DNA of 64,000 nucleotides from Nitrosarchaeum sp. (lineage in GTDB: Archaea; Thermoproteota; Nitrososphaeria; Nitrososphaerales; Nitrosopumilaceae). Position 1 is the stretch's first letter. Each line of letters opens with the position of its first letter. The stretch spans positions 37,737 through 101,736 of the forward strand of contig BGOU01000008.1 of assembly GCA_003569705.1 (NCBI GenBank). The letters are read 5' to 3'. Below are positions 25,901-32,953 of this stretch, piece by piece. The position numbers and the translations under genes were made by a program. The notes under the pieces were generated by a model, which was not told the DNA's origin, searched no databases, and saw only the letters and a program-made list of their open reading frames with translations.

Positions 25901-26036
25901 CAAGTATGCCTGCTTGTGCAAGATTAACACCACAATTCAAAGCAGTCTGACCCCCATATGCCAGCATTATCCCATCAGGCCTTTCCTTTTCGATAATAGA
26001 TTCTACATACTCGACATTCACAGGTAACAAATACAC
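22983..26036 (-). CDS. carB: carbamoyl-phosphate synthase large subunit (N-terminus disrupted)
   Basis: Makes carbamoyl phosphate for pyrimidines and arginine from ammonia delivered by CarA. The 1017-residue frame contains both ATP-grasp halves (first with VIRVAYTLGGKGGG, second with VIVRPSYVLSGAAM), the synthetase repeat GAGPYRIGSSVEFDWG, and the C-terminal MGS-like domain. The expected first 60-70 residues are missing from this frame but are encoded directly upstream (26037-26247), where a 22-bp insertion with a stop codon breaks the frame. The internal ATG at 26036 is therefore probably not the natural start. carA lies immediately upstream. Confidence 0.9.
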   Translation of the reverse strand: MYLLPVNVEYVESIIEKERPDGIMLAYGGQTALNCGVNLAQAGILEKYGVHVLGTQIQGIQRTEDRQLFKDSMNQCNVPILKSRTVTNFTDAKEIAQELGYPVIIRVAYTLGGKGGGVAYNEIELHEIVERGLRASLVGQVLIEEYIGHWKQIEYEVMQDYDGNNVIVCNMENVLSMKVHTGDNIVVAPSQTIDNHEYHMLRTAALRATKHVGIVGECNIQYGLDPDSDRYVAIEINPRLSRSSALASKATGYPLAYMSAKIGLGYTLPELENRITKSTTACFEPSLDYIVCKHPRWDFAKFDLVKRKLGPTMKSVGEVMAVGRSFEESLQKSIRMLDIGNDGLVLNRANMESYDEEQIEDHLSHPDDLILYYVAAALKMGISVERIYRLSAIDPWFIEKIKNIVDIESKLKKEPLDTPLLWESKKMGFSDKQIARAKDKPAEEIREIRKKAGVLPSVKQIDTLAAEWPAVTNYLYLTYGGNQNDIQITPDEKGVIVLGAGPYRIGSSVEFDWGTVNMVWGLQENGEKNVSVVNCNPETVSTDYDICSRLYFEELTLERILDIAEFENPKGIVTCVGGQTANNLTLGLAKNGINIIGTAANDVDRAEDRSKFSAELDKLHIQQPRWQAFSNTAEAKSFAQNVGFPVIVRPSYVLSGAAMKVVWSQDELKKYVKEATDVSPDHPVVISKFMLNSLEVDVDGVSNGTDVIIGAIVEHIESAGVHSGDAMMCIPPWRLNNKTIETITEYSTKIAKTFNVKGPFNLQFLIHDDHVYVIELNIRASRSMPFVSKLVKTNLILLAAKAILGKPLPKLPENKWQKIPNFGIKVPQFSFMQLEGADIRLGVEMQSTGEVACFGTSFYDALAKGLTSAGYTLPKTGTALVTVGGSQNKEKLLQPIARLKSLGFKIVATEHTAEFFEEKIGDVEVVHKISEPTRKPNIADLLYERKIDFIINIPSTSTLEKYVGMLEDEYQIRRKALELGIPVLTTIELADSFVKTLEWLKDNETTKDPIEPYDKIE

Positions 26037-26247
26037 TTTATTTGCAAATCTAGTATCTGTCTGAATTGTTGCAATGTTTGGATTGATTAAGATACTTTTC
26101 AGTCCATCTTCGTGTATTGCTTTGAGGCATTGGCTTCCGGAGTAGTCAAATTGACGGTCGTTTTTAGCGACTCTCGCCGGCTTCTCCGATTTTTATTGCC
26201 CCACTACCAAGTACAAGAATTTTTTTTATCGACTCATTCTTCGGCAG
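26037..26247 (-). pseudogene. carB: disconnected N-terminal end of carB with a 22-bp insertion
   Basis: Read on the minus strand, 26247-26173 encodes LPKNESIKKILVLGSGAI then KIGEAGE, and 26150-26037 encodes FDYSGSQCLKAIHEDG and onward into the main frame. Joined, this gives the universally conserved AGEFDYSGSQ of CarB. Between the two lies 26151-26172 (22 bp), which brings an in-frame TAA. The coding start appears to be CTG at 26247, preceded by GGAGG at 26257-26261 with 9 bp spacing; no ATG, GTG or TTG is available in frame. Error, mutation and tiny intron are all possible. Confidence 0.8.
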
Positions 26248-27316
26248 ATTTACCTTCCTCCATAAGGTGCTTGAGTTCTTCAAAGACGAATTTACAATCA
26301 TAAGGACCTGGTGCAGCTTCTGGATGAAACTGAACGGCAATACAATTTTGTTTTTTGTGTTTTATTCCTTCGACTGTTTTATCGTCTGCGTTTGTAAACC
26401 ATAAATCAAATTCAGATGCATTCAAAGATTCAGGAGTTATTCCATAACCGTGATTCTGACTAGTAACATAAACTTGATCATTATCTAAATTAACACATGG
26501 TTTGTTTTGTCCTCGATGACCATATTTCAATTTGTAAGTTTGAGTGTTTCCTGCAAGACCGATTATTTGTGCACCTAAACAAATACCAAGGGTTGGAATA
26601 TTTTTTTCAATTAGTTGTCTTGCAGTTTCAATAGTGTTAGAACATTTTTGAGGATCTCCAGGACCATTACTAATTACAACACCTTTTGGATGATACGACA
26701 TAATTTTTTCAAAAGATGTATTCCAAGGTAATTTTATTACTTTGTATCCAAGTTCACGAATATTTCTCAGTATTGCATTTTTTGTACCGGTGTCAATTAC
26801 AACGACTGATTTTTCTTCAGACCCATACACCACTTCTTGTTTTGTAGATACCGTATCCATAAATTGTTCAGAATTGTAATTAGGTGCAGATGCAAGTTGT
26901 TTTTTTACTTCATCTACATTGATTTCGGTATCAGACACCACTAGGGCAGCCATCATTACTCCTCCAGTACGAATTTTTTTTGTTAGCGCTCTTGTATCGA
27001 TTCCAGAAATCCCAGGAATTTTTTCATTATATAACCACTCATCAAGAGTCATCAATAGATTCCAGTGGCTAGCAGTCAAAGAGAGTTCATGAACAACTAA
27101 CCCCCTTAGCTGAATTTTATTAGATTCAAAGAATTTTGGAATTCCATCTTGATCTTTAATTGATGGATCCGGCACACCGTAGTTTCCCACAAGAGGATAG
27201 GTAAGTGTAAGAATTTGTCCGCTATACGACGGATCAGTTAGAGTCTCGGTATACCCCACCATTCCTGTATTAAAGACGATTTCACCAAAAACGGTTGTAG
27301 AATAACCAAACCCCAT
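26234..27316 (-). CDS. carA: carbamoyl-phosphate synthase small (glutaminase) subunit
   Basis: Hydrolyses glutamine to feed ammonia to CarB. The N-terminal CarA domain (GEIVFNTGMVGYTETLTDPSY) is followed by a class I glutamine amidotransferase with nucleophile Cys in TLGICLGAQIIGLAGN and the catalytic His/Glu in AVQFHPEAAPGP. The ATG at 27316 is too far in: the same frame upstream encodes KFGKLIFDDGTVLDG, which belongs to the domain, back to about 27391, where a TAG closes it at 27409-27407. No ATG, GTG or TTG lies between; ATT at 27391 after GAGG is one possible start. It precedes carB. Confidence 0.92.
   Translation of the reverse strand: MGFGYSTTVFGEIVFNTGMVGYTETLTDPSYSGQILTLTYPLVGNYGVPDPSIKDQDGIPKFFESNKIQLRGLVVHELSLTASHWNLLMTLDEWLYNEKIPGISGIDTRALTKKIRTGGVMMAALVVSDTEINVDEVKKQLASAPNYNSEQFMDTVSTKQEVVYGSEEKSVVVIDTGTKNAILRNIRELGYKVIKLPWNTSFEKIMSYHPKGVVISNGPGDPQKCSNTIETARQLIEKNIPTLGICLGAQIIGLAGNTQTYKLKYGHRGQNKPCVNLDNDQVYVTSQNHGYGITPESLNASEFDLWFTNADDKTVEGIKHKKQNCIAVQFHPEAAPGPYDCKFVFEELKHLMEEGKSAEE
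26257..26261 (-). promoter_or_regulatory. Shine-Dalgarno GGAGG before the carB CTG start
   Basis: GGAGG on the minus strand, 9 bases before CTG at 26247, inside the end of carA. It supports a non-standard CTG start of carB and translation from the carAB message. Confidence 0.55.
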
Positions 27317-27468
27317 CCCGTCAAGGACAGTACCATCATCAAAAATCAGCTTTCCAAACTTGTTTGCATGGATTGATTTCTTTGTAGTAATTGTAACCCT
27401 CGACGACTACTTTTGATTATGGATTTAAGTTTTTTGAAGGTTGATCGCAAAGAGAAATTAAAATGTTC

Positions 27469-28662
27469 TCAGAGGGCTCTGAATTCTTCACTCCACTTGT
27501 GATATGCACGGATCATTTCAAGTGAAACACTTGGTTTTCTTCTTTCCATAATTGTCTTAAAGTCAGCTGTTGTGAGTTCACGTGGTTGTATTGGTGCTTC
27601 ACCAGCTACTGGTTCATGATAATCAGGTGCATTAAATATTTCATGAACTGCCTTGATTTGTGCGGCTTGACAAACGTCTTTGATATCACTTGCACTGTAA
27701 CCATCAAATAATTTTGCGAGTTCTGTTATGTTAACTCTAAGGTCTTTTTTCAATGGTGCAGTGTATTGTTCAAATAACTTTTCTCTCGCTTCTTGAGTTG
27801 GAAGTGAAACATAGATTCTTTTTTGGAATCTTCTAAGAAAAGGCCAATCAAGACTCCATGGTTTGTTTGTAGCGCCAATAACATAAAGCATCAAATCTTT
27901 ACCTTTACCATTAACACCGTCCATTTCTGTCAAGAATTGATTTTTTGTTCTAACCTCTCCTCCAACTTCACTACTTCTAGATCCTAAAAGAGAATCAACT
28001 TCATCGACAAAAAGAATTACAGGTTTTCCTTCTTTTTCAGCATACTTTCTCGCCATAGCAAATAATTTTGAAACATTTTTTTCAGCCTCACCTAACCACT
28101 TACTCATCATAGATGCAGCATCTACATTAATGAAATAGCCATCCATTTCATTTGCAGTGGCAGCTGCCAACATGGTTTTTCCAGTTCCTGGTGGACCATA
28201 GAGAAGCATTCCTTTTGGCCAGCCCAAAGGAAACAAATCAGGTCTTTTTGTAGGATAAACTATTGATTCACGCAATGCATTTTTTGCATCATCTAATCCA
28301 ATTACTTCACTCCAACTAATATTGGGTTTTTCTTTCATTACAAGATCTTCAAAATCATTTTCGTCAGTTTGTCTTTGTACAGAAGCTTTCTGTTCTTTAG
28401 GAGAAGCATTTGGATCAACTGCAGGCTCCACTCCACGTGATTCTTGAAGTGCGGTTATTCGGTTATGATAAGAATTACATCTGTCTTTGTAAATAGGATT
28501 AAGTTTGCTTGTTGGATAAAGTTGCAATAGTTTTACAAGAGAGTCAATTGCTCGCTGATAATGTGTAATGGCCATACCTCGTGCCCCTTGAGAGTCAAAC
28601 TTGATTGCCTCTGAAGCATACTTGCTTGCATTATTTTCTAATTCTTGTGGGGCTAAACTCAT
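27469..28662 (-). CDS. cdvC: CdvC, Vps4-like AAA ATPase of the archaeal division machinery
   Basis: Disassembles ESCRT-III-like (CdvB) filaments during cell division. The 397-residue protein has an MIT domain (about 1-75), a linker, then one AAA domain: Walker A GPPGTGKT at 156-163, Walker B ILFVDEVD at 216-223, arginine finger region LRRFQKRIYV, and the Vps4-type C-terminal helix (RAYHKWSEEF). It is the third gene of an apparent operon, overlapping by 4 bp an unnamed 165-aa helical protein, which itself overlaps an ESCRT-III-like protein. carAB follows downstream. Confidence 0.94.
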   Translation of the reverse strand: MSLAPQELENNASKYASEAIKFDSQGARGMAITHYQRAIDSLVKLLQLYPTSKLNPIYKDRCNSYHNRITALQESRGVEPAVDPNASPKEQKASVQRQTDENDFEDLVMKEKPNISWSEVIGLDDAKNALRESIVYPTKRPDLFPLGWPKGMLLYGPPGTGKTMLAAATANEMDGYFINVDAASMMSKWLGEAEKNVSKLFAMARKYAEKEGKPVILFVDEVDSLLGSRSSEVGGEVRTKNQFLTEMDGVNGKGKDLMLYVIGATNKPWSLDWPFLRRFQKRIYVSLPTQEAREKLFEQYTAPLKKDLRVNITELAKLFDGYSASDIKDVCQAAQIKAVHEIFNAPDYHEPVAGEAPIQPRELTTADFKTIMERRKPSVSLEMIRAYHKWSEEFRAL

Positions 28663-29156
28663 ATTACTTGCACATCATTCCCTTGAGAATTTTCTTGGTA
28701 TTCAGAGGTGTTAATCGCTGTAGTAAAATTGGTTAAATTAATTGAACTAGTTTTAGGAGCATCCTCAGTGAATTCATTCAGATATGATTTTTCAAGGTCA
28801 GATTTTTCTGAAATTCTAGAGTGCATGTTCTTGACTTTATTAATAGAATCCTCAGCAGATAAAATTAGTTCAGAGATTTCATCATCAACACATTCTATTG
28901 ATTGAGCAGATTCGGCGATAATTGAAACAAACTGCTGTAAAATCAAACGTGTCTCTTTTTTATCCTCATATTTTGAGAGCATGAAATTAGCCAATCCCAC
29001 AATTTTATTTATATCCTGTAATTCCTCCAAGGTTAATTTATCAATTTTAACATCAGGGGTATTAGAGAGTGATATTTTTTTTTCAATTTTTGCCGATAGT
29101 GATTGGATATGATCTATATCTTTTACAAAACCACGTTTGGAGCTAAGAAAATTCAA
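28659..29156 (-). CDS. unnamed helical protein coupled to CdvC, 165 aa
   Basis: Not a family I can name. The first 120 residues are predicted helical (IDHIQSLSAKIEKKISL, DKLTLEELQDINKIVGLANF, LQQFVSIIAESAQSIECVDDEI), then a Ser/Thr/Asn-rich, likely disordered tail. Layout resembles a reduced ESCRT-III subunit: helical core plus flexible tail that could bind the MIT domain of CdvC. Both ends overlap its neighbours by 4 bp (ATGA), which argues for coupled translation and a shared complex. ESCRT-III membership is inference. Confidence 0.7.
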   Translation of the reverse strand: MNFLSSKRGFVKDIDHIQSLSAKIEKKISLSNTPDVKIDKLTLEELQDINKIVGLANFMLSKYEDKKETRLILQQFVSIIAESAQSIECVDDEISELILSAEDSINKVKNMHSRISEKSDLEKSYLNEFTEDAPKTSSINLTNFTTAINTSEYQENSQGNDVQVI

Positions 29157-29713
29157 GTATTGGATGCTTTAGAAAAATCAAGATTAGGATACTGCTTACT
29201 TATTTTAGAGTCCACCATCAATTTTACTTCATTTAGCATTGAAGATGACTCGATATTTGATTGACTAAAATCAAATCTAGCCTCAGTAAGAATTGCAGAA
29301 TCAAAAAGAATACTTCCCAAATGAACAGATAACTCTGAAAGATTTTGACTGCAGACAGGAAGCAGGGTAAAAAGTTGAGCACTCACAGTCCTTATCATAG
29401 GGATTGTTAAAGGCAAAAGTTCAGGGATGCTGTTTATTCCAGAGATAGAGTTTAGCCTTTTTTGAATTTGTGAGAGAATCTCTAATGAAAAGATTATGGT
29501 TCTTTCAAAATCAAGTGCTTTAACATAAGTGTGATCATCATCGTCTAATTCTAAGAAATTACGGTTTAGTTTTTTTAGTTCAATTTTTTTTCTTTTTAAA
29601 ATATCCACAATACTATTTAGTAAATCACTTGAATATTCGAGTCTTGGGACAATAGTGACAGTCTGAGATACATTTACACACTCTACTCTAACCAAATTTG
29701 AATTACACATCAT
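29153..29713 (-). CDS. ESCRT-III (CdvB)-like protein, divergent, 186 aa
   Basis: First gene of the cdvC operon. The core, about 35-150, follows the order seen in CdvB: a basic helix with KRKKIELKKLNRNF, an ERTIIFSLEILSQIQKRLN helix (compare the LALEQVxxRLET helix of CdvB), an IPELLPLTIPMIRTVSAQL stretch and a LLPVCSQNLSELSVHLGSIL helix. It is shorter than classical CdvB and has no visible winged-helix tail. Likely a CdvC substrate or regulator; assignment rests on motif order, not on a search. The second Met may be the start. Confidence 0.65.
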   Translation of the reverse strand: MMCNSNLVRVECVNVSQTVTIVPRLEYSSDLLNSIVDILKRKKIELKKLNRNFLELDDDDHTYVKALDFERTIIFSLEILSQIQKRLNSISGINSIPELLPLTIPMIRTVSAQLFTLLPVCSQNLSELSVHLGSILFDSAILTEARFDFSQSNIESSSMLNEVKLMVDSKISKQYPNLDFSKASNT

Positions 29714-29873
29714 ATCAATTTGTCAACAGATATTTGATATTTCAGTACAGTGTCACAATTTTATCAGTAACCGCAGTAACACCTCGCAATGGTTACAATT
29801 TTGAATTTTTTTTGAGTATTTGTGTAAAGGAATTTAGCTCTCAATGTTACCTAATCAGGTGTAAAGAAGAATC

Positions 29874-31034
29874 ATGGTAAATGGGCATGCATTAACTGTC
29901 AGTCTTGAAGAATTTGGCTTGAGCAAGTATGAGGCTCAGGCATATGTTGCCCTTATCTCAAAGGGGACAATATCAGCAGCAGAACTTGCGTATTATTCAG
30001 ATATTCCAAGAACCAAAATATATCCCACATTATTAAAGTTGGAAAACAAGAAATTAGCAATAATTTCAAAGAGCAAACCAATCATGTGCACAGCAATTGC
30101 ACCTGAAGATGCATTTGATTCAATTATCGATGAGCAAATTAACAAAGTAAATGCAATGAACACACTAGTTTCAAATCTAAAAAAAGCAAGTGAGGAAAGC
30201 AGGAAATCCAGAGGTTCAGAAGAAAAAAGATATTTTCACGTTAGTGCAAATAATGTCCTAGAACAGCTAAGAATAATGATAGAAGGTTCAAAATCTTCAA
30301 TCAATATCATGGCAGATCAATGGGGGTTAGAATTACTAGGAGAATGCAAAGAACAACTACTATCAGTGCTTCGTAGAAATTCAGAAGTCAGATTGTTACT
30401 CCCATCCACACAAATTTGTTCAGAATTATACAGGGCAATTCCAAATGAGGTAAAAATCAGAGTATCAGATACAATACAAAATTGTTTTGTTTTTGACGAA
30501 ACTGAAGTATTGATTGTAGATAACGAGAATGGTAAGGGTGCAATATTCTCATCAACAGAAGTGTTGGGAATAAATCAAAACAGAGTATTTGCAGATATTT
30601 GGAGAAATTCAATTAAAACAGAATCACTTGCAGACATGACAAAAAATGAAGCCCAAGAAATTTACAAAATTATTCGAATTATTAATGAAAATGGGCTTAC
30701 ACATATTCTAAATTCAACAATGGTTTCAAAAAAACCAGAGTTAGACATGCTCAAATTACTTGAAAAGAACGGAATTAATTTAAAAAGTAAATCACTGGAT
30801 GAAATAATTGAGATTCTAGATGCAGTACTACAAATAATGTGTTCAGGTCATGTGAATTTTGATGCCAATACTAAAAACATAACAATAGAATCAAAATTAA
30901 ATAGCGGTCATTCATTACCGTGGGCATCAATTTTGGATGAATGTCTACAAAAACAAGGTTACAAAACAAGAACAGTGTATCAAAATAATTCAAACAAGGG
31001 CGAAAAAGTCCTCATCAAAATAAGTAAAAGCTAA
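29874..31034 (+). CDS. TrmB-family transcriptional regulator with C-terminal extension
   Basis: A 386-residue protein with a TrmB winged helix at the start (LEEFGLSKYEAQAYVALI, then AAELAYYSDIPRTKIYPTLLKLENKKLA), a coiled linker (about 95-115) and a PLD-like sugar/effector region (VLEQLRIMIEGSKSSINIMAD). Residues from about 275 to the end add a further alpha/beta domain that I do not recognise. It is divergent from the cdvC operon, 160 bp away, so it could control that operon or itself. Confidence 0.82.
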   Translation: MVNGHALTVSLEEFGLSKYEAQAYVALISKGTISAAELAYYSDIPRTKIYPTLLKLENKKLAIISKSKPIMCTAIAPEDAFDSIIDEQINKVNAMNTLVSNLKKASEESRKSRGSEEKRYFHVSANNVLEQLRIMIEGSKSSINIMADQWGLELLGECKEQLLSVLRRNSEVRLLLPSTQICSELYRAIPNEVKIRVSDTIQNCFVFDETEVLIVDNENGKGAIFSSTEVLGINQNRVFADIWRNSIKTESLADMTKNEAQEIYKIIRIINENGLTHILNSTMVSKKPELDMLKLLEKNGINLKSKSLDEIIEILDAVLQIMCSGHVNFDANTKNITIESKLNSGHSLPWASILDECLQKQGYKTRTVYQNNSNKGEKVLIKISKS

Positions 31035-31060
31035 AATCAGATAAGTATTTCACAAATATC

Positions 31061-31513
31061 ATGATTGATGAAAAAATAAAATCATTAGGAATTAACCTGC
31101 CCATTCCACCTAGTCCTGCCGGATCTTACATCCCAGTAGTAAAATCAGGAAATTTACTATATGTCTCAGGTCAGATTCCAATGGAAGATGGAAAAGTAGC
31201 ATTCACAGGAAAGGTTTCAGATACAAATATTGAAACGGCACAAAAATCAGCAAGAATTTGTGCAATCAACATACTTGCTCAACTCAAAAAAGAATTAGGA
31301 GATTTAGAAAAGATTTCCAAAATCGTGAGAATATCAGGATTTGTAAATTCAATACCAGAATTTACACAACAACCAAAAGTAATCAATGCAGCTTCTGATT
31401 TATTTTACGAAATATTTGGAGAATGTGGAAAACACTCTAGAATTGCAGTTGGAGTATCAAGTTTGCCGTTAAATTCAATGACAGAGATTGACGCCATAGT
31501 AGAAATGAAATAA
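31061..31513 (+). CDS. RidA/YjgF-family protein
   Basis: A 150-residue member of the Rid family, which hydrolyses reactive enamines/imines. Seen: PPSPAGSYIPVVKSGNLLYVSGQIP, a middle helix (ARICAINILAQLKKELGDL) and the C-terminal strand SLPLNSMTEIDAIVEMK. The archetypal substrate-binding Arg (RVEIEA-type) is in HSRIAVGVSSLP, so it belongs to a Rid subgroup rather than strict RidA. It follows the TrmB gene by 27 bp and may share its transcript. Confidence 0.85.
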   Translation: MIDEKIKSLGINLPIPPSPAGSYIPVVKSGNLLYVSGQIPMEDGKVAFTGKVSDTNIETAQKSARICAINILAQLKKELGDLEKISKIVRISGFVNSIPEFTQQPKVINAASDLFYEIFGECGKHSRIAVGVSSLPLNSMTEIDAIVEMK

Positions 31514-31536
31514 AAAATATCCAATTTTGAGATTAT

Positions 31537-32592
31537 TTAATTTAATTTTTTATTAAATTCTTTAAGAAATGTTTGAATTTTTAGTTTTGGAATAACTGCT
31601 CCACATGCTTTATCATGTCCACCACCAGACCCACCAAGATCAGTTGCAAGAATATTAACAATTTTACCCAAATGAATTTTGCAAGATCTTGAGCCTCTAA
31701 CAGATACGGCATAGATACCATGATCAACTCTTTCTTTGTAGGCAACACCCACATCTTTTCCAGATAATCCTAAAACAAAATTAACTGCGCCACTTGCGCC
31801 AGAATCCATAATTTCCATATATCCAATGTTTGACATAGTCTTCATTCCTTTTTTGACTTTGTCAATTATTAGTGCTAGTTTCTCAACTTGAATTTGTGCA
31901 AATTCAAAGGTATTTGGAATTTGGTGTGGGAATTTCGAATCAGCCAATTCTTCTACCAAATATAACAGATAATCAGGATCTTTTTGGTGTCCAACAATAT
32001 TGTAAGTAAGAACAGTTGCGTTAATCAAAGCAAATTGTCTATCGTAGATTTGAAGTAATTTAGAACCAATTGGTCTGTCTTCCATATAATCAGTAATGGC
32101 AGCACATGCTGCAATAAACGAAGCATGATCAGAGAGTTTTGATTTGAATGCATTATAGACCTGAACTGTGGTGCATTCATTGATATCATGAATCATTTTA
32201 ACTTTAATTTTTTCCAAGTCTTTTGTAATTTTTGGATCAATATCATGATGATCAATGTATGTTACTGCAACATGATTCTTTTTTAAAACTCTTAAAATTT
32301 CAACAAATTCATCTTGATTCTTTTTACTAAGACCTAAATCGCAAATATACAATGATTTTAATTTTTCATCCGCACAAACTTTCTGTATAGCCTCCATCTG
32401 TGATGGATAATCAACCAAAACAGAATCACCACCAAAAGCCTGTCTGATCAAAGCTGCAGAACTAATACCGTCAGCATCTTCTTTATGTGAAATACAAATA
32501 ACTTTAGTTCTTTGTGATTGAGGGGTCTTTGGTTTTGTTGTCGTTTTTTTCTTGATAGTTTTTGTTGTTTTCTTTGTTTTAGATGCGACCAT
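31537..32592 (-). CDS. DHH-family phosphoesterase (RecJ/NrnA-like)
   Basis: A 351-residue protein starting with a Lys/Thr-rich basic tail of about 25 residues. The DHH motifs are HKEDADGISSAAL, YICDLGL, and TYIDHHDIDP, followed by a DHHA1 domain ending in GGSGGGHDKACGA. Family members degrade nanoRNA, cyclic dinucleotides or single-stranded DNA. No partner gene points to one of these. Convergent with the RidA gene. Confidence 0.86.
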   Translation of the reverse strand: MVASKTKKTTKTIKKKTTTKPKTPQSQRTKVICISHKEDADGISSAALIRQAFGGDSVLVDYPSQMEAIQKVCADEKLKSLYICDLGLSKKNQDEFVEILRVLKKNHVAVTYIDHHDIDPKITKDLEKIKVKMIHDINECTTVQVYNAFKSKLSDHASFIAACAAITDYMEDRPIGSKLLQIYDRQFALINATVLTYNIVGHQKDPDYLLYLVEELADSKFPHQIPNTFEFAQIQVEKLALIIDKVKKGMKTMSNIGYMEIMDSGASGAVNFVLGLSGKDVGVAYKERVDHGIYAVSVRGSRSCKIHLGKIVNILATDLGGSGGGHDKACGAVIPKLKIQTFLKEFNKKLN

Positions 32593-32639
32593 TATTGTCG
32601 ATTCACTTGTATACCCTCATTTAAATCAAGAATGAATTA

Positions 32640-32834
32640 TTACTTTGATTCCAGAGATTCTTGTTTTATACTTTGATTTACCAAAGAGGTGGAATTTACA
32701 AATGCATCATAAAATGACATTCCATTCATCTGAGTTTGAATATCAATTTCTTGAATTTTACGTAATTCATCTCCAGATGCAGTTAAAACGAGATTATCGA
32801 GTTTCTCTAAAAGTTGTCGTTCAGAGGGAGTCAT
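32640..32834 (-). CDS. small hypothetical protein with GMSFYD motif, 64 aa
   Basis: Not recognised. Two helices around a Gly-Met-Ser-Phe-Tyr-Asp centre. The 86-aa protein on the other side of the citrate synthase gene has GITFYD at a similar place, so the two may be related small proteins. It is 48 bp upstream of the DHH gene on the same strand. Confidence 0.55.
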   Translation of the reverse strand: MTPSERQLLEKLDNLVLTASGDELRKIQEIDIQTQMNGMSFYDAFVNSTSLVNQSIKQESLESK

Positions 32835-32953
32835 TTAATTTTTAATTAAAAATAATCATTTATGAGCCAGAGTTGCCATATTAGACTAATTACTAAACTT
32901 CATAGACATGATTTCTTGCGAAAATATAATAAAAGATTTCTCATAGGATAGTT

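Noticed and set aside
26151..26172. Bulge-helix-bulge intron in carB
   Set aside because: For the three splice boundaries that keep Glu-Phe, the intron ends do not pair with exon 2 in the required 3-4-3 layout; left as an open possibility only in the finding.
26151..26172. Programmed ribosomal bypass in carB
   Set aside because: No matching take-off and landing codons: the codon before the gap is GAG and the triplet before the resuming frame is CAA.
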